A DNA stretch of 64,000 nt. Source: Candidatus Heteroruminococcus faecigallinarum (GTDB lineage: Bacteria > Bacillota > Clostridia > Oscillospirales > Ruminococcaceae). The position numbers and the translations under genes are program-made. Below the pieces are notes generated by a model that saw only the letters and a program-made list of their open reading frames with translations, was not told where the DNA came from and searched no databases. Every line of letters begins with the position of its first letter. Position 1 is the first letter of the stretch. This document shows, one piece after another, positions 20,096 through 27,807 of this stretch. Where the stretch lies: NCBI GenBank assembly GCA_904387055.1, contig CAJFKV010000001.1, positions 81,080 through 145,079 on the forward strand. Direction: 5' to 3'.

Positions 20096-20182
20096 CCTGT
20101 ATTCCCTCTCCTTTGGTGTGTCAATAGCAGTATTATAACACAGGGTTGAGGAGATGGGAAGGAAGCAGCGGCAAACGGGGAC

Positions 20183-20953
20183 CTAAATTTGTTTTTTGAT
20201 CCGGGAGAGAGCGCCCTTCTCGATCCGGCTCACCTGTGCCTGGGAGATCCCCACCTCTCTGGCCACCTCCACCTGGGTTTTCCCGGCAAAAAAGCGCAGG
20301 GATAGGATTCTCTTCTCTCGTTCCCCCAGCCCGCGGATAGCTTCCTTCAGAACGATTTCCTCCAGCCAGTCTTTGTCGTCCGAGTGATCCCCCACCTGGT
20401 CCATCACAAAGATGGTGTCGCCGCCATCCGAGTAAACCGGATCGTAAAGGCTCATGGGCTCTACAATTGATTCCAGGGCCATCACCACCGTTTCCCGGCG
20501 GCAGCCCATCTCCTGGGCTATATCGTCAATGGTGGGCTCCTCCATCCGTTCCCGAAACAGTTTCTCCTTTGCCTGCATTGCCCGATACGCGGTGTCCCGC
20601 ATCGACCGGCTCACCCGGATGGCGTTGTTATCCCGAAGGTACCGGCGAATTTCCCCGATGATCATGGGCACGCCGTAGGTGGAAAACCGCACGTTTTGCC
20701 CTGGGTCAAAGTTATCGATGGCCTTGATGAGACCGATGCAGCCAACCTGAAACAGGTCGTCCAGGTTTTCCCCCCGGTTGGTGAACTTCTGTACCACCGA
20801 CAGCACCAGCCGCAGGTTGCCGTTGATCATCTCCTGGCGGGCCTCTTTGTCTCCGGCCCGGATTCGCTGCAGCAGCTCCAGCTTCTCCTTCTCCCGCAGC
20901 ACCGGCAGCTTGGCGGTATTGATCCCGCAGATCTCCACTTTGTTGTAGTACAA
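20183..20953 (-). CDS. sigG: RNA polymerase sporulation sigma factor SigG
   Basis: 'KVEICGINTAKLPVL', 'MINGNLRLVLSVVQKFTNRGENLDDLFQVGCIGLIKAIDNFD', 'QVEVAREVGISQAQVSRIEK'; TTG start. Confidence 0.95.
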   Translation of the reverse strand: MYYNKVEICGINTAKLPVLREKEKLELLQRIRAGDKEARQEMINGNLRLVLSVVQKFTNRGENLDDLFQVGCIGLIKAIDNFDPGQNVRFSTYGVPMIIGEIRRYLRDNNAIRVSRSMRDTAYRAMQAKEKLFRERMEEPTIDDIAQEMGCRRETVVMALESIVEPMSLYDPVYSDGGDTIFVMDQVGDHSDDKDWLEEIVLKEAIRGLGEREKRILSLRFFAGKTQVEVAREVGISQAQVSRIEKGALSRIKKQI

Positions 20954-21139
20954 TTCTCCACCCCGTTCCTCTTGTTCTTCCAAGAGAGTATGGGCCGGGG
21001 GCCCGGCGGCCATTCAGCCGGAAGGAGGAGAGCAGGATTTTCCATACCAAGAACCCGGGAGAGCATCCCTCGGGGGGGGGGAGCTTTCCCGGGTTCTTGC
21101 ACGGTCAAACGGTCGATCTGCTGGGGCAGAAGTCCTTCC

Positions 21140-22111
21140 CTACGCCTGATCGGTGAGCGTGTCCCGAACGGTTATCAGGAAGCCGGCTTGATTATCCCCA
21201 GATATCTCCCACCAGCTGTTTTTGGGCACCTGGATCTGGGTCCCCGTCTCTTGGGCGGGAACATAATAGATCTGCCAGGTGAACCCGTCGGGGGTTGCGG
21301 TCCGATAGGGATGGTCCACCGTATAGCCTTCCATGGCCGACCAGTATTCTTCCAAGCAGAGGCCCATCTCCTCCATCACCTGCCCGTGGGGAATTCCCAC
21401 ATACCGCAGATGGTCCGCCTGGGCGGGGTGACCGGTGATCTCCTCCTTCCCCGCCGGATACCGGGTAATAAACCCATAAGCGGGTCCGTTTTCCGCAATC
21501 CAACCCTGGACCCCCTCCCCTGTAAACGGGACCGGGCCGTCCACTGTCATCTGCGCCAGATCCAGCGCCAGGCCTGTGTGATGCTCGCTGGTCCCGGGAG
21601 GGTCCTGCCGGCAGCCTTCTCCACCGATCTCTGCCAGCCGGCTTTGGGCGGAAATGGACCGGTAGCCGTCGGACAGCAGGAGCTGGTTGTTCCCGGTTGC
21701 GGCGACATACCCCTCCATCATCCCCTGGAACGCTCTAAGGCAATCCTCGTCCAGATAGAGCTCCTCCCCGCCCAATTGGTAGGTCCCATTTTCCGGCATT
21801 TCCACCTGGGTCAGGCTGTCGGGGGAGGCCACCGGGACCGTGCCCTCGGTCAGAATCAGATTTCCCTGTCGCAGCTCCTCCGGCGCCAGAAAAACGCTCT
21901 GGATGGTTTCCGGTGTGAGGGCTGCCGCTACCCAGGAGGCCCCTTCGCCCTGGGGAAGCCGTTCCTCCCCCCGCTGCTGACCCAATACCCAGCCGCCGGC
22001 CACAACCAGCGACCCTGCCAAAAGGGGGATTCCAATCCCTCGCAGCAGGGAATATCCCTTGCTGCGGGAAGGGCGCAGTCGCTCCATTCTCTTCACCTCC
22101 GATCGATCCAT
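21140..22111 (-). CDS. M15 family D-Ala-D-Ala carboxypeptidase, VanY-like
   Basis: 'LLLSDGYRSISAQSRL', 'PPGTSEHHTGLALDL', 'QADHLRYVGIPHGQVMEEMGLCLEEY'; N-terminal TM. Confidence 0.85.
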   Translation of the reverse strand: MDRSEVKRMERLRPSRSKGYSLLRGIGIPLLAGSLVVAGGWVLGQQRGEERLPQGEGASWVAAALTPETIQSVFLAPEELRQGNLILTEGTVPVASPDSLTQVEMPENGTYQLGGEELYLDEDCLRAFQGMMEGYVAATGNNQLLLSDGYRSISAQSRLAEIGGEGCRQDPPGTSEHHTGLALDLAQMTVDGPVPFTGEGVQGWIAENGPAYGFITRYPAGKEEITGHPAQADHLRYVGIPHGQVMEEMGLCLEEYWSAMEGYTVDHPYRTATPDGFTWQIYYVPAQETGTQIQVPKNSWWEISGDNQAGFLITVRDTLTDQA

Positions 22112-22124
22112 TCTGAAAAAGCCG

Positions 22125-22853
22125 CTAGGAGGCCTTTTCCATCTCCCTGCGCAGGCGCTTGATGATCCGTTTCTCCAGGCGGGATATGTAGGACTGGGAG
22201 ATGCCGATGATATCCGCTACCTCTTTCTGCGTGTGTTCTTCACCGTCCAGCAGGCCAAAGCGCAGCTGCATAATGGTTCGTTCCCGGTCATCCAAACGAT
22301 TAATCGCCTCCAATAGGATGGCCTTTTCTGCCTCCTGCTCGATCTTCCGGTTGACCAGGTCGCTCTCGGTCCCCAAAATATCCGAAAGCAGCAATTCGTT
22401 TCCGTCCCAATCCACATTGAGGGGCTCGTCGATGGATACCTCGCTTCGCTGGGATTGGCATTTTCGAAGATACATGAGAATCTCATTTTCAATACAGCGG
22501 GAAGCGTAGGTAGCCAGCTTGATGTTCCGGCCCGGGCAGAAGGTGTTGACCGCCTTGATGAGGCCGATGGTGCCAATGGAGATCAGGTCCTCCACCCCGA
22601 TGCCGGTGGATTCAAATTTCCGCGCGATGTAGACCACCAGCCGCAGGTTATGGACGATCAGAGTCTGTTTTGCTGCCTCTTCCTGCCGCTCCAATGCGGC
22701 AAAGGCGGCCGCCTCGTCCGCTTGGGAAAGAGGAGCGGGCAGGGTATCCGGCCCGTTGATGTAATAGATGGGAACCCGGTACCCCAACGCTCGTAAAATC
22801 CGCCATGCTCCGCAAAGGCAGCTGTGAACCACCTGCTGTGTCAGTCTCCCCAT
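22125..22853 (-). CDS. sigE: RNA polymerase sporulation sigma factor SigE
   Basis: '[41 protein letters not shown]', '[23 protein letters not shown]'. Confidence 0.96.
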   Translation of the reverse strand: MGRLTQQVVHSCLCGAWRILRALGYRVPIYYINGPDTLPAPLSQADEAAAFAALERQEEAAKQTLIVHNLRLVVYIARKFESTGIGVEDLISIGTIGLIKAVNTFCPGRNIKLATYASRCIENEILMYLRKCQSQRSEVSIDEPLNVDWDGNELLLSDILGTESDLVNRKIEQEAEKAILLEAINRLDDRERTIMQLRFGLLDGEEHTQKEVADIIGISQSYISRLEKRIIKRLRREMEKAS

Positions 22854-22883
22854 GCAACATACCTCCTTCGTCGATTCCCGCTC

Positions 22884-23735
22884 CTATACCCGCAACCGCA
22901 GCATCTGCGGATTGAGAAGCCCCTGGGTCTGGGCATCCAGCTGATCGCTGGCGGCCAGATACCCTTCACAGCTGATCGTTCGATCCCCTTGGCAGAGAAG
23001 CAATCGGTCCGGCCGTACGGCGCCCAACACGCCGCTCCCCCCTACCGACCGGTAATACACCAGCCGGCAACCCTTGGGAAATTCTGCTCCAGCCACCTGC
23101 AATGAGGAGAGCCATGCCCGTTCCTCCGGTTCCAGGAGACCTTCCAGCACGCTGCGCCGGCAAACCACCACCGGCAGTCCGGAAAAGGGCTCCACCAAGC
23201 TGTTTCCGGTGTCTTCCTTGGCCTCAAAGCGGATTATACGGTGGTTCCGCTCCGCCTGAATGGTGTAAAGGTAATCTCCTTTTCTTCTTCGGAATACCCG
23301 CTCAAATAGCCATACTGCACCATATGCCGCCGTAGTGGAGGCAATCAGGGTGATTGGTTTTAAGCGGAAATAGCTGATTCCATTGTTCCAGATGAGAACC
23401 TGGTCCCCCAACAGAAACCAAAGGGCAAGACATCCCCCTGCCAGCAAGAATCCCGCGATAAAGAGGACCAACAGCAGCCGAAAGGTCACGGCCAGGCTCT
23501 GCCCCGGGTAGGCGATCAGAACCATCAGCAGAGCCCCTGCCAGCCGAAGGACCAGCTGCATCAGCATGGGCATTGGCGGCAGGAAGATTACCAGCGAAAA
23601 AGCCGCCCCTGCCAACGCCGCCAGGATGGTGAACAGGCGCCGCTGGGCCATCCCGGAGAACCGTGCACAGCATCGCAGAAGAAAAAAATTGATGACATAG
23701 TTGGTCACCACCAGGACATCCACATACACCACCAT
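22884..23735 (-). CDS. spoIIGA: Sigma-E processing peptidase SpoIIGA
   Basis: 'VYVDVLVVTNYVINFFLLRC' N-term TM; 'AKEDTGNSLVEPFSGLPVVVC' (Asp protease-like DTGN); directly upstream of sigE. Confidence 0.92.
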   Translation of the reverse strand: MVVYVDVLVVTNYVINFFLLRCCARFSGMAQRRLFTILAALAGAAFSLVIFLPPMPMLMQLVLRLAGALLMVLIAYPGQSLAVTFRLLLVLFIAGFLLAGGCLALWFLLGDQVLIWNNGISYFRLKPITLIASTTAAYGAVWLFERVFRRRKGDYLYTIQAERNHRIIRFEAKEDTGNSLVEPFSGLPVVVCRRSVLEGLLEPEERAWLSSLQVAGAEFPKGCRLVYYRSVGGSGVLGAVRPDRLLLCQGDRTISCEGYLAASDQLDAQTQGLLNPQMLRLRV

Positions 23736-23765
23736 CGTTTGGCACCTCCCAGGGGGAATAGTCCC

Positions 23766-23843
23766 ATTATAAGAGCTTTCGGCCGAGAGATTTGTCGCTT
23801 GGAATGGAAAAAAACTGACCTTTTCCCGGGAAGGTTGTCGCTT
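23766..23843 (-). promoter_or_regulatory. Putative spoIIGA promoter with two Spo0A-box-like sites
   Basis: TATAAT on the minus strand (23766-23771); two TTGTCGCTT direct repeats (23792-23800 and 23835-23843), the nearer occupying the -35 region. Confidence 0.5.
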
Positions 23844-23999
23844 AGGTTCACCCCTCTTTGCCCCATGGCATATAGTGTAACAGAACTCCATCCCCTTCCC
23901 TGGTCTAGCCCGGACGGGGGCGGGTGGTTCTCGGGCTCCTTTGCCAGCGACGAGGAGCCGGTGCACGCAACACGGTTCGCTGGAGAAAAGGTGGATACA

Positions 24000-24377
24000 A
24001 TGTCCTGTTTTTCTTGTAACTCTTCGGAGGCTCTCAATACATGCTCCTGCAGCAGCTCCTCGACAGCAACCACTTCCCTCGCCGAAGAGCTTTGCAACTG
24101 CCCCGGCACCTCCACGCCGGAGGAGCTGACCCAGGTGGACGGCTGCTCCGGCAGAGGAGAAGAAGACTGCGGCTGTGACTGCACCTACCGCCGCTGCCAG
24201 GACCGCAACGGGTTCTGCGGGCTGTACCGGGAAGACTGCCGCAATCTGTTCTGGCCGGAGTTTAGCCATCCCCAGTGGCTTCCCTGCAATTCCCTCTACT
24301 GCTGTGCCCCGCTGCAGCTGCGGCGCCGCCGCCGGTGCTGCTGCTGTCACTGCCACTGCCACTGTCATTGCTGCTGA
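24000..24377 (+). CDS. Small Cys/His-rich protein of unknown function (125 aa)
   Basis: ATG 24000 with aaaggtgg upstream; MSCFSCNSSEALNTCSC...QLRRRRRCCCCHCHCHCHCC; strong terminator follows. Confidence 0.6.
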   Translation: MSCFSCNSSEALNTCSCSSSSTATTSLAEELCNCPGTSTPEELTQVDGCSGRGEEDCGCDCTYRRCQDRNGFCGLYREDCRNLFWPEFSHPQWLPCNSLYCCAPLQLRRRRRCCCCHCHCHCHCC

Positions 24378-24400
24378 TTCTGATTTTCCTGTCCAAAAGC

Positions 24401-24446
24401 AAAACGAGCCTGGGTGGTACAATTCTGTACCACCCAGGCTCGTTTT
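24401..24446. terminator. Bidirectional intrinsic terminator
   Basis: Perfect 20-bp arms aaaacgagcctgggtggtac / gtaccacccaggctcgtttt, 6-nt loop. Confidence 0.9.
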
Positions 24447-24467
24447 TGACTGCTTTATGAGGCGCGA

Positions 24468-26066
24468 TCAGGCAGGAGGATGAGCCGCCGCCTGATCCTT
24501 GAGGACCTTGTATTCAATGGAATCCCGCAGGGCCTGCCAGGAAGCATCGATGATATCTGCCGACATACCCACCGTGGCCCAGACGCTTTCCCCATCGCTG
24601 GACTCGATCAGAACCCGCACCTTGGAGGCGGTAGCGGCGCTTCCCTCCATCACCCGCACCTTGTAATCGATCAGCCGCATCTTGTGCAGCTGGGGATAAA
24701 ACACCTCCAGCGCTTTCCGAAGGGCCACGTCCAAGGCGTGAACTGGACCGTCGCCCTCGGCGGCGGTCATCTCGATCCGGTCCCCTACCCGGACCTTCAC
24801 AATGGCCATGGCGGAACGCTCCACCTTGACCGCCGGCTGCTCCCCAAGAATCTTGAAGTACTCCAGCTGGAAGGCCGGCTGATACCGCCCCAGCTGTTTT
24901 AGGGCCAAGATCTCCAGGCTGGCGCCTGCCGACTCAAATTCATACCCTTCCCGCTCCTTCTCTTTTAATGTCTCGATGAAGGCAGCCGTCTCCAGACTGT
25001 CCCGCGTGATGGTATGATCGATTTCACTGATCCGATGGGCGATGGCGGACCGGCCCGACGCCTCGGACAGAAGGATATTCCGCCGGTTCCCCACCAGGGA
25101 AGGATCAATGTGCTCAAAGGACACGCTGTTTTTGTACACGCCGTCCACGTGCATCCCCCCCTTGTGGGCAAAGGCGCTACGGCCCACATAGGGAAGCCCG
25201 CCCGGCAACGCAATGTTGGTGATTTCGGCCACATAGCTGGCCATCCTGGTGAGCTGCCGCAGCTGCTCCGGGGAGATGCATTGGTACCCCAGCTTCAGCT
25301 GCAGGTCCCCGATGATGGTGGAAAGGTTGCAGTTGCCGCACCGTTCCCCAAAGCCAAGGTAGGTCCCTTGAACCTGGCTGGCCCCTTCTTCCACTGCCGC
25401 AATCGCTCCCGCCACCGCGCAGCCGGTGTCGTTGTGGGTGTGGATTCCGATTTTTGCTTTGGGAAACCGTTCCTGCACCAGGGCGGTAATCCGGCCGATT
25501 TCCCGGGGAAAGGTCCCGCCGTTGGTATCACAGAGGACCAGCCAATCCGCCCCCGCCTGGTGGGCGGTTTCCAGTACCTCCATGGCGTAATCGGGGTTGG
25601 CCCGCCAGCCGTCAAAAAAGTGTTCCCCGTCAAAGATGACTTCTTTGCCCCGATTGACAAAGAAGGCCACCGTCTCCCCCACCATCCGGAGGTTCTCCTC
25701 CAATGTGGTGCGGAGAATATCGGTTACATGGAGATCCCAACATTTTCCGAAGATGGTGACCGCCGGTGTTCCCGCTTCCAGCAGGCTGCGGCAGCCTTTA
25801 TCCTCCTCCACCGGCAGATCCCGCCGCCTTGTGGACCCGAACGCCACCAGCTTGGCGTGCTGGAGCGGAACCTCCTTCATCTTTTGAAAAAACTCGGTAT
25901 CTTTGGGGTTGGCGCCGGGGATTCCCCCTTCAATGTAGTCGATTCCCAATCGGTCTAAGGCTTTTACGATGTTCAGCTTGTCCTCCATGGAAAAATGAAT
26001 CCCCTGTCCTTGGGCGCCATCCCGCAGGGTGGAGTCAAAGAGATCAATCTTTCGCCCTCTCTCCAT
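24468..26066 (-). CDS. cimA: (R)-citramalate synthase / LeuA-like
   Basis: 'DLFDSTLRDGAQGQGIHFSMEDKL', 'GIHTHNDTGCAVAGAIAAVEEGASQVQGTYLGFGERCGNCNL'. Confidence 0.92.
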   Translation of the reverse strand: MERGRKIDLFDSTLRDGAQGQGIHFSMEDKLNIVKALDRLGIDYIEGGIPGANPKDTEFFQKMKEVPLQHAKLVAFGSTRRRDLPVEEDKGCRSLLEAGTPAVTIFGKCWDLHVTDILRTTLEENLRMVGETVAFFVNRGKEVIFDGEHFFDGWRANPDYAMEVLETAHQAGADWLVLCDTNGGTFPREIGRITALVQERFPKAKIGIHTHNDTGCAVAGAIAAVEEGASQVQGTYLGFGERCGNCNLSTIIGDLQLKLGYQCISPEQLRQLTRMASYVAEITNIALPGGLPYVGRSAFAHKGGMHVDGVYKNSVSFEHIDPSLVGNRRNILLSEASGRSAIAHRISEIDHTITRDSLETAAFIETLKEKEREGYEFESAGASLEILALKQLGRYQPAFQLEYFKILGEQPAVKVERSAMAIVKVRVGDRIEMTAAEGDGPVHALDVALRKALEVFYPQLHKMRLIDYKVRVMEGSAATASKVRVLIESSDGESVWATVGMSADIIDASWQALRDSIEYKVLKDQAAAHPPA

Positions 26067-26067
26067 G

Positions 26068-27627
26068 CTACTCCCTCCTTTTAATCAACTGGCCGCCGGG
26101 CGCATCCGGTTTCTCCTCCTCCGGCAGCTGATAGATCGCCTTGTTGATGGCGTTGAGATAGGCGCGGATACTGGCCTCGATAATATCCGGCGACAATCCG
26201 CGGCCGGTGATCCGGCGGCTTCCCTTCTCAATTTTGACCACAACCTCGCCCAGGGCGTCCTCGCCGCCGGTAACTGCCTGGATGTTGTAGTTGCGCAGCC
26301 GGTAGCTGGTGCGGGTGATCCGGTCAATGGCCTTGAAGGCGGCGTCGATAGGCCCTTCTCCCCGGGCCACATGCTCGTATTCCTGCCCCTCGTACTGCAG
26401 GCGGACCACCGCCGTGGCCGAGATGACCGTCCCGCTGTTGATGACAAAGCTGCACAGGGAGAAGGTTTCCGGAATGCTGTAGGCCTGGTCGCTCACCAGG
26501 GCTTCAATGTCCCGATCGGTGAGATCCTTTTTCCGGTCGGCCAAGACCTTGAATCGCTCAAAGGCAGCGTCAATATCGTGGGGTTGCATCACATAGCCCA
26601 ACTCGCCAATCCGCTCGGCAAAGGCATGCTTCCCCGAGTGCTTGCCCAGGACCATCTGGGTCTGATAGATGCCCACCGTCTCGGGGGTGATGATTTCGTA
26701 GGTTTGGGGATTGGCCAGGATGCCGTGCTGATGGATACCTGCCTCATGGGCAAAGGCATTGCGGCCCACGATGGCTTTGTTGGGAGGGACCTTGATGCCG
26801 CTGATGGTGGACAGGAGCTTGCTGGTGCGGTAGAGCTGGCGGGTATCCACCCGGCATTGGGCCTGAATGTCCTCCCGGCGGGTATACAGGCCCATGATAA
26901 CCTCTTCCAGGGCGGCGTTGCCGGCCCGTTCCCCAATGCCGTTGATCGTTCCTTCCACCTGCCCCGCCCCGCCCCGGACGGCAGCGATGCTGTTGGCGGT
27001 GGCCATCCCCAGGTCGTTGTGGCAGTGGGCGGCAATCTCCACCGGGTATTCCTTCTGGATCTCCCGACAGACAAAGGACACCAGGTCCTCCATCTCGTTG
27101 GGGGTGGCATAACCCACCGTATCGGTCACCGAGAGGGTGGTGGCGCCTGCCTGCGCCGCTGTGCGGTAGGCCTGGAGAAGGAACTGCCGGTCGGAGCGGG
27201 TGGCATCCTCCGCCGAAAACTGCACCAAGGGACAGAGGCTCCTGGCATAGGAAACCGCCTGGGCAATCCGTTCCAGCACCTGCTGCCGGGTCATCTTCAG
27301 CTTGTATTCCATATGCAGGTCGCTGGTGGCCATCACCAGATGAAGAATGGGCGACTGGCCGCCTTTAAGGGCCTCATAGGTGGTGAGGATATCCTCCTGG
27401 CAGGCCCGGCTGAGGGCGGTAACGGAGCAATCTTTCAGCTGGGCCGCCACCGCCTGCACCGCCTGGAAGTCTTCCGGCGAGGTAACGGGAAACCCAGCCT
27501 CCACAATGTCCACCCGCAACCGCTCCAGCTGCCGGGCCAGCTCCAGCTTTTCCCGCAGGTTCATGGTGAACCCGGGGGATTGCTCCCCGTCCCGCAAGGT
27601 GGTATCCAAGATCTTGATCTGCCGCAT
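26068..27627 (-). CDS. leuA: 2-isopropylmalate synthase
   Basis: 'KILDTTLRDGEQSPGFTMNLREKLELARQLERLRVDIVEAGFP', 'HCHNDLGMATANSIAAV', LeuA regulatory C-term. Confidence 0.96.
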   Translation of the reverse strand: MRQIKILDTTLRDGEQSPGFTMNLREKLELARQLERLRVDIVEAGFPVTSPEDFQAVQAVAAQLKDCSVTALSRACQEDILTTYEALKGGQSPILHLVMATSDLHMEYKLKMTRQQVLERIAQAVSYARSLCPLVQFSAEDATRSDRQFLLQAYRTAAQAGATTLSVTDTVGYATPNEMEDLVSFVCREIQKEYPVEIAAHCHNDLGMATANSIAAVRGGAGQVEGTINGIGERAGNAALEEVIMGLYTRREDIQAQCRVDTRQLYRTSKLLSTISGIKVPPNKAIVGRNAFAHEAGIHQHGILANPQTYEIITPETVGIYQTQMVLGKHSGKHAFAERIGELGYVMQPHDIDAAFERFKVLADRKKDLTDRDIEALVSDQAYSIPETFSLCSFVINSGTVISATAVVRLQYEGQEYEHVARGEGPIDAAFKAIDRITRTSYRLRNYNIQAVTGGEDALGEVVVKIEKGSRRITGRGLSPDIIEASIRAYLNAINKAIYQLPEEEKPDAPGGQLIKRRE

Positions 27628-27759
27628 GGCGGCCCCCTCCTTTTCCCCACAGACTGTCTCTATTTTACAATATTCCCTGGGGGATGTAAACGGTCTTTTC
27701 GTCTCCCTTTGGGGAAAAGACCGGCAAGCAGCTCCGGACTGCCAACCCTAGCTTTATGG

Positions 27760-27795
27760 AAAGGGGCCTCCGGCTAATTGCCGAAGGCCCTTTCT
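27760..27795 (-). terminator. Intrinsic terminator of adhE
   Basis: aaggggcctccggc-taatt-gccgaaggccctt. Confidence 0.75.
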
Positions 27796-27807
27796 GGGAT
27801 CCTTTTC

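Noticed and set aside
23736-24422. N-terminal extension of the 512-aa spoIIGA ORF
   Set aside because: Ala-rich antisense of the Cys-rich gene; SpoIIGA starts naturally at MVVYVDVLVV (23735).
26029-27777. 582-aa + strand ORF
   Set aside because: Antisense to leuA; shadow ORF.
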